DNA of 55,106 nt from Bacteroidota bacterium (GCA_006226345.1 SBHD01000317.1:1-55106); one strand, 5' to 3'. Shown: positions 32,400-40,567, counted from the stretch's first letter. Numbers and translations are program-made. The notes: generated by a model from the sequence alone, not told the origin.

Positions 32400-33950
32400 A
32401 TGGCTCAAGAACAACATCCGGCACCCGAAAGCCGTAAAATTCGCTCTGCACTTCTTTCTGTTTATTCCAAGGACGGCCTGGAGCCGATCATCCGAAAATT
32501 ACATGAACTTGGAGTTGCCCTGTACAGCACCGGTGGTACGCAGACCTTTATTGAAAAACTCGGTATTCCGGTAACTCCGGTCGAAAGCCTGACCGGCTAT
32601 CCCAGTATCCTGAATGGCCGGGTCAAAACCCTGCACCCTGCCGTATTTGGAGGCTTGCTGGCCCGCCGGGAAGCAGATCACCTGGACCAGTTGAAACAAT
32701 ATAACATACCGGAGATCGACTGTGTAGTGGTGGACCTGTACCCATTTGAGGACACGGTGGCAACTACAAACGACCCCGATGCCATCATCGAAAAAATTGA
32801 TATTGGCGGCGTGTCCCTCATCCGTGCAGCTGCTAAAAACTGGAAAGATGTAACCGTCGTTGCTTCCAAAGAAGAATACGGACTTTTCCTGGACCTGCTG
32901 ACTACCCAACAGGGTGAACTGACGGGCGCCGACCGGCGTGAACTTGCCCGCCGGGCCTTCAAGGTTACCTCCAACTATGATATTGCCATCTTCAATTGGT
33001 TCAACGAAGGCACTACGGACATTTCGTTCAAATATTCTATACACCGGTCCGAAATCCTGCGGTATGGAGAAAACCCACACCAGGCCGGGGTGTTCTTTGG
33101 GGATTTCGACAAGATGTTCGATAAACTGAACGGTAAAGCGATCTCGTACAACAACCTGGTCGACATTGATGCGGCTGTTCAGCTGATGCGTGAATTCCAG
33201 GCCGGAAAACCAACCTTCGCCATTCTTAAACACACCAATGCCTGTGGTGTAGCCCGGAGGGATACGCTACTGGAAGCCTGGAACGCTGCACTGGAATGCG
33301 ATTCAACTTCTGCCTTTGGCGGGATCTTTATTACGAATTCAACGGTCGATCTGGCAACGGCAGAGGAGATCAATAAATTGTTTTACGAAGTACTGATCGC
33401 ACCCAATTTCGAACCGGACGCTTTGGAACTACTGGAAAAGAAAAAACAGCGCATCCTGCTGAAAATCAAATCCTATGATGTGCAGGCGCGCAGTTTTCGC
33501 AGCCTGCTGAACGGTGTCGTAGAACAGGATACGGACCTGAAGACAGAAACCGAGACAGACCTGAAAACCTCCACCAACCGGCCTCCTACGTCCAGGGAGA
33601 TCGACGAGTTGCTTTTTGCCGTAAAATGTGTTAAACACCTGAAATCCAACGCAATCGCGCTGGTCAAGGGGCAACAATTGATTGGCATGGGGTGCGGACA
33701 GCCATCCCGGGTGGATGCATTGAGGCAGGCGATTGCCAAAGCCCGTTCCTTCGGATTTGACCTCGAAGGCGCTGTTATGGCCTCCGATGCTTTCTTCCCG
33801 TTCCCGGATTGTGTTGAAATCGCCTCGGAAGCAGGTATTTCAGCAGTAATTCAACCTGGGGGCTCAGTTAAAGATCAGGATAGCATAGATGCCTGTAACG
33901 AACGGGATATGGCCATGGTGATGACTGGATTCCGGCACTTCCGGCATTGA
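32400..33950 (+). CDS. purH: Bifunctional AICAR transformylase/IMP cyclohydrolase
   Basis: The 516-residue protein matches PurH over its full length. The N-terminal IMP cyclohydrolase domain has SVYSKDGLEPIIRKLHELGV, STGGT, YPSILNGRVKTLHPAVFGGLLARR and DIGGVSLIRAAAKNW. The C-terminal AICAR transformylase domain has LRYGENPHQAG, KAISYNNLVDIDAA, AILKHTNACGVA (catalytic Lys-His), CDSTSAFGGI, KSNAIALVKGQQLIGMGCGQPSRVD and FFPFPDCVE. It performs the last two steps of de novo IMP synthesis. The promoter position makes ATG 32400 the start; the frame is open 7 codons upstream. It is monocistronic as far as visible. Confidence 0.95.
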   Translation: MAQEQHPAPESRKIRSALLSVYSKDGLEPIIRKLHELGVALYSTGGTQTFIEKLGIPVTPVESLTGYPSILNGRVKTLHPAVFGGLLARREADHLDQLKQYNIPEIDCVVVDLYPFEDTVATTNDPDAIIEKIDIGGVSLIRAAAKNWKDVTVVASKEEYGLFLDLLTTQQGELTGADRRELARRAFKVTSNYDIAIFNWFNEGTTDISFKYSIHRSEILRYGENPHQAGVFFGDFDKMFDKLNGKAISYNNLVDIDAAVQLMREFQAGKPTFAILKHTNACGVARRDTLLEAWNAALECDSTSAFGGIFITNSTVDLATAEEINKLFYEVLIAPNFEPDALELLEKKKQRILLKIKSYDVQARSFRSLLNGVVEQDTDLKTETETDLKTSTNRPPTSREIDELLFAVKCVKHLKSNAIALVKGQQLIGMGCGQPSRVDALRQAIAKARSFGFDLEGAVMASDAFFPFPDCVEIASEAGISAVIQPGGSVKDQDSIDACNERDMAMVMTGFRHFRH

Positions 33951-33996
33951 TCTGGTCTTCTCCCAAATTGACCGGACATATCCAACAATAATAGCA

Positions 33997-34066
33997 TAAG
34001 CGTGTTTGAGTTTTTCTACCCGTATGACCTTTGCTGTCCCCGGACGGCTAAATTCAAACACGCTTA
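33997..34066. repeat. Long inverted repeat between purH and nth
   Basis: Arms TAAGCGTGTTTGAGTTT (33997-34013) and AAATTCAAACACGCTTA (34050-34066) are 17 bases and complementary except for one G/T position, with a 36-base loop. It sits 46 bases after purH and ends 11 bases before the nth start. It may be a purH terminator, a structure in the nth leader or a dispersed element. No T-tract follows on the plus strand. Confidence 0.55.
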
Positions 34067-34077
34067 AACTGTGAGCT

Positions 34078-34704
34078 ATGACGCGAAAACAAAAAGCGGC
34101 CGAAATTGCACGAATACTGGATCAGTTATATCCAGAAACACCAATCCCGCTTCAGCACAAGGATCCATATACCTTACTGGTCGCTGTTGTTCTTTCCGCA
34201 CAATGTACCGATGAGCGTGTCAATCAGATCACCCCTTTGCTGTTTGCACAGGCTGACACCCCCCCGGCCATGATGCAATTAAGCATAGATGAGATCCGCG
34301 AGATCATAAAACCATGTGGCCTTTCTCCTTCAAAATCAAAGGCGATCTGGAACCTGTCAAAGATAATCGTTGAACAACACGAGGGGGAAGTTCCTCAGTC
34401 TTTCACCGAACTGGAAGCCTTGCCGGGAGTTGGCCATAAGACGGCCTCTGTTGTCATGTCGCAGGCTTTCGGCGTACCCGCCTTCCCGGTAGATACCCAT
34501 ATCCACCGGCTGGCTGCGCGCTGGGGGTTGAGTGATGGTAAGAATGTGGAAAAAACAGAACGTGATCTTAAGGCAGTATTTCCCGAATCGACCTGGAACA
34601 AACTGCACCTGCAGATCATCTACTTTGGCCGACAATATTGCCCAGCCAGAGGCCACAATCCAGATGCCTGTCCGATCTGTTCAAAATACGGGGTAAAATC
34701 CTGA
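34078..34704 (+). CDS. nth: Endonuclease III-type DNA glycosylase with degenerate Fe-S loop
   Basis: The 208-residue protein has the helix-hairpin-helix LPGVGHKTASVV with catalytic Lys121, and FPVDTHIHRLAARWGL with catalytic Asp139, matching E. coli Nth Lys120 and Asp138. It should remove oxidised pyrimidines and nick at the AP site. The C-terminal iron-sulfur loop is altered: only Cys188, Cys198 and Cys201 are present (C-x9-C-x2-C), with no fourth Cys, compared with the standard C-x6-C-x2-C-x5-C. This suggests loss or change of the cluster. A long inverted repeat ends 11 bases upstream. Confidence 0.9.
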   Translation: MTRKQKAAEIARILDQLYPETPIPLQHKDPYTLLVAVVLSAQCTDERVNQITPLLFAQADTPPAMMQLSIDEIREIIKPCGLSPSKSKAIWNLSKIIVEQHEGEVPQSFTELEALPGVGHKTASVVMSQAFGVPAFPVDTHIHRLAARWGLSDGKNVEKTERDLKAVFPESTWNKLHLQIIYFGRQYCPARGHNPDACPICSKYGVKS

Positions 34705-34738
34705 TTACCGCGCAGCAGATACCAGTCAGACCAATGTG

Positions 34739-35248
34739 CTACTGACAACGCCGCTTGGCTGCGCCAACCAGTTTTTTAGAAAACTCAAGTTCAGGCCGGA
34801 TTGGTTGATATTCCGGGCGGCCCAGGTTTCGTTCCAGATCCAGTTCCACCTCATCAAAGCGCCCCTGGCTGATAGAGCGTTCATAGTTAAATAAATGTGT
34901 ATCCCTGAACTGATCAAACACCTGAGCGTGTTCACTCTTGGGTTGCGCCACCAACCAGTATACAATACAGATCAACAACCCACCCAGGGTGCCAATAAAA
35001 CCGGTTAGTAGCAAAACCTTCAGGCCAAAACCTCCCTTCTGCACGCGAAGTTGCGTGTAATCCTGCTGTAAAGCCTGCCGTTCCTGCCGCAAGGCTTTGC
35101 TGATCTGCCGTTCTGCATAAAGGTCATCGGCGTATTGTTGGCGCAGGCTTTCCAGTTCCTCCGAACACTTTTCGGCTTTCCGTTTGCAGGCCTCAACTTC
35201 ATTCTCCAACTTTGCGATCCGCTCTTCACTACCGGGATTTGTTTCCAT
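34739..35248 (-). CDS. Coiled-coil membrane protein of unknown function
   Basis: The 169-residue protein has a charged N-terminal coiled coil (about 7-70, Glu/Lys/Arg/Gln-rich heptads), one membrane helix at about 78-100 (VLLLTGFIGTLGGLLICIVY) and a C-terminal domain of 69 residues rich in charged residues (VFDQFRDTHLFNYERSISQG). The topology suggests a membrane-anchored protein with a cytoplasmic coiled coil. No family is recognised. Start METNP (35248) is chosen because the promoter box TATTTTTG at 35274-35281 lies 26 bases upstream; the frame is open beyond it. It is divergent from bshB1. Confidence 0.65.
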   Translation of the reverse strand: METNPGSEERIAKLENEVEACKRKAEKCSEELESLRQQYADDLYAERQISKALRQERQALQQDYTQLRVQKGGFGLKVLLLTGFIGTLGGLLICIVYWLVAQPKSEHAQVFDQFRDTHLFNYERSISQGRFDEVELDLERNLGRPEYQPIRPELEFSKKLVGAAKRRCQ

Positions 35249-35273
35249 TTTTTTAAATGTTGTGATTCTCAGG

Positions 35274-35281
35274 CAAAAATA
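35274..35281 (-). promoter_or_regulatory. -7 box of the coiled-coil membrane protein gene
   Basis: The minus strand reads TATTTTTG, an exact match 26 bases before the start at 35248. Its upstream edge is 3 bases from the bshB1 start codon on the other strand. Confidence 0.5.
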
Positions 35282-35284
35282 AAG

Positions 35285-36010
35285 ATGAAAGTAGATATTC
35301 TTGCGATTGGTATTCATCCGGATGATGTTGAACTCAGCGCCTCAGGCACTTTACTCCGGCATGCAGAACTAGGATATAGTTTTGGATTGCTGGACCTTAC
35401 CCTTGGAGAACTGGGATCAAGGGGGTCGGCTGAAATACGAACCAAGGAAGCCCTCCGGGCAGCCGAAATCCTGGGGGCCGCTTTTCGCAAACAATTGGAC
35501 CTCCCCGATGGTTTCTTCACAAACGGACCTGGCAATAAACTAAAAGTCATTGAGGCCATACGGGAATATCGGCCTCGCATAGTGTTATGTAATGCTCCCG
35601 ACGATCGCCACCCGGATCATGGCCGCTCAGCCAGAATGGTGTCTGAAGCCTGTTTTTACTCGGGGCTGATCCGGATAGAAACGACGGGGCCGGATGGTCG
35701 GCCACAGCAGGAATGGCGCCCTAATGCCGTTTATCATTATATTCAGGATAAGCAGCTAACCCCGGATTTTGTGGTGGATATCACGCCATACTTTAAGAAA
35801 AAAATGGAGGCGATAAAAGCCTTTCAATCCCAGTTTTACGATGAAGCACAACCGGACGCGTGGCCCCAAACCCCCATCTCCGGAAAAGGATTCCTCGCCT
35901 TTATGGAAGCGAAAGCCCGGGTTTACGGCCGGCCGCCGCAAGTACAATATGCGGAAGGGTTCATCTGTGCCCGAACACCTGCGGTAAACAACCTGTTCGA
36001 CCTGACCTGA
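35285..36010 (+). CDS. bshB1: Bacillithiol biosynthesis deacetylase BshB1
   Basis: The 241-residue protein is a LmbE/PIG-L-type zinc deacetylase matching BshB1: AIGIHPDDVELSASGTLLRH with the HPDD zinc motif at 11-14, LTLGELGSRGSAEIRTKEA, DLPDGFF, the second zinc motif DDRHPDHGRSA, FYSGL, and the C-terminal AEGFICA. It removes acetyl from GlcNAc-malate to give GlcN-malate, the second step of bacillithiol synthesis. bshA and bshC are not in the window. ATG 35285 is the family-consistent start; the frame is open upstream through the divergent neighbour. Confidence 0.9.
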   Translation: MKVDILAIGIHPDDVELSASGTLLRHAELGYSFGLLDLTLGELGSRGSAEIRTKEALRAAEILGAAFRKQLDLPDGFFTNGPGNKLKVIEAIREYRPRIVLCNAPDDRHPDHGRSARMVSEACFYSGLIRIETTGPDGRPQQEWRPNAVYHYIQDKQLTPDFVVDITPYFKKKMEAIKAFQSQFYDEAQPDAWPQTPISGKGFLAFMEAKARVYGRPPQVQYAEGFICARTPAVNNLFDLT

Positions 36011-36179
36011 GTCTTCGCGCTTTTCAAAATTTACTTCAGCCGGTTGTCAGATATCAATAATATGTTTGACACCAGTCATTGCATTCAGTATATCATACGA
36101 GTAGCTTACTCTCCAGATTATGGCCGGCACATTCGATGTGTCGATTGCATTTTTCCTGGAACCACAAAATCTACTCGAT

Positions 36180-37802
36180 ATGAAAAACCTGACGTTATCT
36201 CTATTGCTTATCCTCCTGTGCGGATGGACCGCAGGAAGAGCCCAACCTGGCGCCCTGGACCCAGGACTCCTGGATAAAGGGACCTTGGTTGTAAAACGCA
36301 TTCAACAGGCCAACACAGTTATGATCCAGCAAGACGGGCATATTCTGGCGGCAGGGACTGCAATGCTAGTCAAGGATATCCCACCTGTTCCGGATGCTGA
36401 TTTTGCCTTGGTCCGTTTTAACCCTAAAGGTGACGTGGACCAAACATTTGGTGAATGGGGCCGGGTGTATACCGATTTTTTTAACCGTAACGACGCTATA
36501 CTCGCTACCGCCCTGCAGCCGGACGGGAAAATACTCGCCGCAGGATATGCCTTCAACAACGGCGTCAAAACATTCGCTGTAGCCCGGTATTTAACCAGCG
36601 GGAAGCCGGATATGACCTTTGGCTTTGGCGGGAAGCTGATCCTGCCGCTTTATACAACCGATTCATACGGAGGTAATTTCGTGAGTCAGGAGGAAAGCGA
36701 GGTAAATGGAATAGCCGTACTGCCAAATGGTAGAATCATGCTTGCAGGCACTACACGTGAGAACTTCTACGCCGATTATGACATCGGATTAATGCGCCTG
36801 ATGCCTGACGGGAATCCCGATCTGTCTTTTGGCACCTCGGGCAAGGTGATTGCCGATCTGCGTATTTACGCAGATGATTTAGTACATGCCATGGTGGCAT
36901 TCCCGAATGGCGATGTTGTTGTAGCCGGAGGAATTGACGAGCCGAAAATGCGTGATATGTTCCTGACCCGGTTTCGTTCGGATGGCTCCCAGGACTATTC
37001 ATTTGGCGAAGCGGGAATTGTCCGGACAGACTTTTTCAATACCCAGGATTTAGCATACGCACTGATCCTGCAACCTGACGGAAAAATGTTAGCAGGCGGG
37101 GTAGTTGAAGACGATATCGGGCAGGATTTTGCACTGGTTCGCTATTTGCCAAATGGGGCTCCGGATCCGGGATTTGGCACGGACGGCAAGGTCCGGCTGG
37201 ACCTCGGAGGCGTGGATGAGTGTCGTGCATTGGCGTTGCAGGAAGATGGCCGGATATTAGCGGTTGGCAGCAGACAACAAGGGGAAACTACCGATTTTGC
37301 CATTGTGCGTTTTGAACCTGATGGCGCCATTGACTATTCCTATGGCGCGGCCGATCCATACGGACCGGACATCGGTGTGGCTACCAATTTCCTCGGCAAT
37401 GACATGGCACTGGCTGCCGCTGTTCAACCCGACGGCAAACTGGTTGCCGCAGGATTGACGGAGCGGCTTACCGGAGGCAGTCATCTCGCAATAGCGCGCT
37501 ATCTGGGAGGAAAGGCCCTTGCTACAATAGAAAATACGGAAGATCCGGATGCCTCGTTTTATCCCAATCCGACCAAGGGCTCCGGAGTACTGGACTATAC
37601 GCTCAATACTGAACAGTATTTTTCGGCAGATCTTTATGATATAAATGGTGTTTTGGTACAGCCGATCGTGCCCGGTGAAATCCGGTCATCCGGCAAGTAT
37701 CAGGTTGACGTGCACATTCAGGATGCATTGCCATCGGGTATATATATGATACTGCTCCGGCAGGGGAGGGGGATGCGCCACTTGAGGATCATCGTAGAGT
37801 GA
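36180..37802 (+). CDS. Secreted delta-60 repeat protein with T9SS sorting domain
   Basis: The 540-residue protein has a signal peptide (MKNLTLSLLLILLCGWTAGRAQ), then seven repeats built around LQPDGKILAAG followed by FALVRY..DG..D.SFG..G (delta-60 repeats), covering about residues 38-460. Seven such units would suit a closed beta-propeller. The C-terminal 80 residues (SFYPNPTKGSGVLDY ... LPSGIYMILLRQG) are a T9SS type A sorting domain, so it should be exported to the outer surface. Function is unknown; delta-60 proteins often look like cell-surface or secreted factors. The start ATG 36180 begins the signal peptide. Confidence 0.85.
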   Translation: MKNLTLSLLLILLCGWTAGRAQPGALDPGLLDKGTLVVKRIQQANTVMIQQDGHILAAGTAMLVKDIPPVPDADFALVRFNPKGDVDQTFGEWGRVYTDFFNRNDAILATALQPDGKILAAGYAFNNGVKTFAVARYLTSGKPDMTFGFGGKLILPLYTTDSYGGNFVSQEESEVNGIAVLPNGRIMLAGTTRENFYADYDIGLMRLMPDGNPDLSFGTSGKVIADLRIYADDLVHAMVAFPNGDVVVAGGIDEPKMRDMFLTRFRSDGSQDYSFGEAGIVRTDFFNTQDLAYALILQPDGKMLAGGVVEDDIGQDFALVRYLPNGAPDPGFGTDGKVRLDLGGVDECRALALQEDGRILAVGSRQQGETTDFAIVRFEPDGAIDYSYGAADPYGPDIGVATNFLGNDMALAAAVQPDGKLVAAGLTERLTGGSHLAIARYLGGKALATIENTEDPDASFYPNPTKGSGVLDYTLNTEQYFSADLYDINGVLVQPIVPGEIRSSGKYQVDVHIQDALPSGIYMILLRQGRGMRHLRIIVE

Positions 37803-37845
37803 ACGGCGAAGGCCGGATGTAAACGGGCCTAAGGTTGAGGTCACA

Positions 37846-37866
37846 GGTCAAAATGACCCTGGTCAT
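37846..37866. promoter_or_regulatory. Nested dyads resembling a Crp/Fnr-family operator
   Basis: GGTCAAAATGACC (37846-37858) overlaps ATGACCCTGGTCAT (37853-37866). The latter has TGAC-N4-GTCA, the half-site spacing seen for Crp/Fnr-family regulators such as HcpR (TTGAC-N4-GTCAA type). It lies 52 bases before the next ATG. Confidence 0.4.
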
Positions 37867-37918
37867 AGGGCCTGCGAGATGACGGCGCTACATTTACCGC
37901 CATAAAAAACTGTATCGT

Positions 37919-38326
37919 ATGAGAATATTACTTTCAGGCATTCTGACCTTATTTGTTCTGGCACTTTCCATGCCTCAGGCACAAGCTCAAAATATGTTTG
38001 AAGCATGGCCTGCTTTAAGCGACTTTCACAAAGTGATGGCACAAACCTTCCATCCGGCAGAAGACGGCGATTTTGCACCGATCCGAAACCGTTCCATGGA
38101 AATGGTAAAACAGGCTAAAATGCTGAAGAAGTCTTCTGTTCCGGCACAGTACAATACACCGGAAATCCGGAATGCCGTAGCCATATTGGCTAAAGACAGC
38201 AAGAAGTTGCATAAGCGCATTCAAAAGGGTGCTGCGGACGATGAAGTAAAGACGCAGTTGTTTGCCTTACATGACACGTTCCACAAAATAGTGGGACTTT
38301 GTAGCGCACATAATGAAGAGCACTGA
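37919..38326 (+). CDS. Small exported His-rich helical protein
   Basis: The 135-residue protein has a signal peptide (MRILLSGILTLFVLALSMPQAQAQ) and a mature, mainly helical part with seven His (37, 45, 98, 118, 122, 131, 135), one Cys (128) and several Met. DFHKVMAQTFHPAEDGD and LFALHDTFHKIVGLCSAHNEEH put His residues on the first and last helices, with a His-x3-His pair at 118/122. This arrangement could bind heme or metal as in four-helix cytochromes, but no CxxCH heme motif exists and no family is confidently recognised. A Crp/Fnr-like dyad lies upstream. A strong hairpin terminator follows. Confidence 0.7.
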   Translation: MRILLSGILTLFVLALSMPQAQAQNMFEAWPALSDFHKVMAQTFHPAEDGDFAPIRNRSMEMVKQAKMLKKSSVPAQYNTPEIRNAVAILAKDSKKLHKRIQKGAADDEVKTQLFALHDTFHKIVGLCSAHNEEH

Positions 38327-38350
38327 CCCTGAAGCACCTGGTTTACTGTA

Positions 38351-38391
38351 CAGCGGACCTCCCGGTTTAACGGGAAGTCCGCTGTTGTTTT
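38351..38391. terminator. Bidirectional terminator between the His-rich protein and mscS-like gene
   Basis: CAGCGGACCTCCCG pairs with CGGGAAGTCCGCTG (one mismatch in 14 bases) across a 6-base loop and is followed by a T-rich run (TTGTTTT). The two flanking genes converge on it. Confidence 0.75.
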
Positions 38392-38403
38392 GGCAGATTC
38401 AAA

Positions 38404-40071
38404 TCATTCACCACCAAGTGGTTTAAATTTCGCAGCATCCTTTTCATTGGTCGTATTGGTGGCCTCCTGGAAATAGGCAGCTATCTTATCTAAACTCTGT
38501 TGTAGTTCAAGCGCCGCTTCCTTCGGTTGCCTTGGCTTCGGTGTGGTCGGCACATGCCCCGGCAATTCTTCAATATGGAGGGTTTGGGTGGGAAAGGCAA
38601 ACCGGACACCCAAATCGTGAGCCAGTACAATGATGGCATACATAAGCTCGTGCCGGCCTTTTAATTCTGCCGTCCAGTTCGGCGCTTCAAAAAAGGTGTA
38701 CAGGAGAATATTGAGCGAGCTTGCTCCAAAGTTATTCAGGTGCACCTCGAAGTAGTCTTTCCGGGTGGTCGGATGCCGTAGAATGATCTCCCGGATACCT
38801 TTAACAAATAGGTCAATAATGGGCGGCGGCGTATCATAGGTAACCCCGATCTCGGATTTGAATCTGCGATATACCCGCAATCCCATATTATCCACGATCT
38901 GATCGGCCAGCATGCCATTCGGAACATAGGTGAGTGAATTGGCAAACGTCCGTATCCGTGTGGACCGTACACCAACCTCTTCCACCACGCCGTCCACATT
39001 ACCAAAATGGATCCAGTCGCCGATCTGAAAAGGCTTGTCGACAAAGATCATAATGGACCCAAAAAAGTTCTTCACGGTATCTTGTGCAGCCAGTGCTATT
39101 GCAAGTCCTCCTATTGAAATACCTGCCAAGAGAGCTGTAATATTGACATCCAGCGTATCCAGAATGTAGATTATACCCAGTATCCAGACCAGAATGCCAC
39201 TGATCCGCTTTAATACAGGGAGCAGTTGATCATCGAGGGTGTTTTCGGTTTTTGCCGTCACCTTGCGCAGGTTGAAGAAGAGTATACTGAGCAACCGGTT
39301 CAGCATAAAGAGAATAAAAAAGATCCCTAATATGCCAAGCCCTTTTACCAGTACCGCGCTGGTTAGGGGCGGAAGTTGGAACATGGGCAGGCCGTAAAGG
39401 AAGAACCAAAGTCCTCCCCACAAGCCAAACAACCGGGCAAGCGCGCGGATATGAGTACGCACCTCGGTGGAAACGCCGATCCGTTTTTTTACGACGGGAT
39501 AAACCAGGTTATTGGTAATCCATCGGATCAAATAAAATACCAGTATGGATACCAGTAAGGAGATGAGCAGCCCCAACCACTTCCACAACTGAATGTTCAG
39601 GATTTTATATTGCCAGGCCTGCCCCTGGAAATAGACAGCGGGGTTTATCCCAAACGGATATAATTCGTCATGCAGACGGGGGATTGCCTCAACGGTTGTC
39701 CGGGAGTAATACCAGTTCGAATCAATACGCTCTACGTAGAGCAGGGGAAAATCCCGGTCCAGGAAGTAAATTGCTTCGTTTGCGGAAGAATCAAAATAAG
39801 ATCGTTGGGTTGGAAGCCTGTTAATATCAATATACAACCCGTTTCCATCCAGGATGTGTTTCAGCTGGATCGCCAGAGTTTGAGCCTGGCTGTTATCCAA
39901 ATTGAACGAACGGGCTGCCTTTTCCGGAGCATAAGAATCCGGCTGCAGGTAATAGAGGTGGTTGTACACCACACCAAATGGACTGCCATGTACATCGGCT
40001 GAATCTATTTGGGCAAAAAGCAGAGAAGAAAAGAAAAGCGAACAGCAAACCGTCAGGAAAACACTACGCAT
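38404..40071 (-). CDS. MscS-family mechanosensitive channel
   Basis: The 555-residue protein has a signal peptide, a periplasmic N-terminal region of about 150 residues, about five transmembrane helices, and the MscS core: ALLAGISIGGLAIALAAQDT is the pore-lining helix, then IMIFVDKPFQIGDWIHFG, VDGVVEEVGVRSTRIRTF and LTYVPNGMLA, the beta domain. The C-terminal cytoplasmic domain contains FAFPTQTLHIEEL and a charged Pro-rich tail. It should release solutes on hypo-osmotic shock. It is the last gene of the leftward run starting with dut and lies next to a bidirectional terminator. Confidence 0.9.
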   Translation of the reverse strand: MRSVFLTVCCSLFFSSLLFAQIDSADVHGSPFGVVYNHLYYLQPDSYAPEKAARSFNLDNSQAQTLAIQLKHILDGNGLYIDINRLPTQRSYFDSSANEAIYFLDRDFPLLYVERIDSNWYYSRTTVEAIPRLHDELYPFGINPAVYFQGQAWQYKILNIQLWKWLGLLISLLVSILVFYLIRWITNNLVYPVVKKRIGVSTEVRTHIRALARLFGLWGGLWFFLYGLPMFQLPPLTSAVLVKGLGILGIFFILFMLNRLLSILFFNLRKVTAKTENTLDDQLLPVLKRISGILVWILGIIYILDTLDVNITALLAGISIGGLAIALAAQDTVKNFFGSIMIFVDKPFQIGDWIHFGNVDGVVEEVGVRSTRIRTFANSLTYVPNGMLADQIVDNMGLRVYRRFKSEIGVTYDTPPPIIDLFVKGIREIILRHPTTRKDYFEVHLNNFGASSLNILLYTFFEAPNWTAELKGRHELMYAIIVLAHDLGVRFAFPTQTLHIEELPGHVPTTPKPRQPKEAALELQQSLDKIAAYFQEATNTTNEKDAAKFKPLGGE

Positions 40072-40095
40072 AAGACACTGGTTCTATTCAAGGTT

Positions 40096-40115
40096 GCCGG
40101 ACAAGCTGGTCCGGC
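40096..40115 (-). terminator. Hairpin between the small exported protein and mscS-like gene
   Basis: GCCGGAC and GTCCGGC (7 bp) flank a 6-base loop, with extra pairing CAAGG/CTTG outside a two-base bulge. It lies about 60 bases after the stop of the upstream minus-strand gene. No clear T-tract follows, so attenuation or a processing site is also possible. Confidence 0.4.
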
Positions 40116-40177
40116 CTTGCATTGGGGTAAATGTATCGATCCTGACGGACAAAATGAAATGATCGCCGGATTAACCG

Positions 40178-40567
40178 TCAATAGTGTTGAGGCAGCGCAT
40201 TGGGCTTTTGTTCCAGCCAGTCAACATACTCGACAGAACCCAGGCGAAACTTTACCGGCACCTGAACCCTTTTCCCCAATTGGTCCTCCAGCCGGCAAAA
40301 GAACGGTTTGGAGAAGGTAACAGACCCCCGCAACATACAAGATGAGACCGGGGAGGATCCCACAACGGAAGCCGGTAACCGAAAGGAATTGAAACCAGGA
40401 TTCTGGACCGGATTTCCACCCGGCCGAAAAAAACCGGCTGAATCGTTGAATACAGGATACAGGTTTGGCTGTTGGGGCTGTGCCCAAACGGCCGGCCGAA
40501 CCAACACCAGGGCTGTGAACAGCACAGCAATTCCAATGGTTATCTTACCCGTGTTTTTTACCGGCAT
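40178..40567 (-). CDS. Small exported hypothetical protein
   Basis: The 129-residue protein has a signal peptide (KITIGIAVLFTALVLVRPAVWAQ) and a mature part rich in Pro, Gly, Asn and Ser (NPVQNPGFNSFRLPASVVGS) followed by the C-terminal KRVQVPVKFRLGSVEYVDWLEQK. It probably lies in the periplasm or outer membrane; no named family is recognised. Its start at 40567 lies 23 bases inside the end of the RlmL-like gene, so the two are likely translationally coupled. The earlier in-frame Met at 40642 would overlap more and lacks a signal peptide at the end. Confidence 0.65.
   Translation of the reverse strand: MPVKNTGKITIGIAVLFTALVLVRPAVWAQPQQPNLYPVFNDSAGFFRPGGNPVQNPGFNSFRLPASVVGSSPVSSCMLRGSVTFSKPFFCRLEDQLGKRVQVPVKFRLGSVEYVDWLEQKPNALPQHY

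Noticed and set aside
32499-33233. 244-codon minus-strand open frame
   Set aside because: It is antisense to purH, and purH has all catalytic motifs.
36061-36068. TATGTTTG as a promoter box of the delta-60 gene
   Set aside because: It matches TAnnTTTG, but it lies 112 bases before the start. An 8-base pattern with six fixed positions is expected by chance roughly once per 4 kb per strand, so a distant match is weak.
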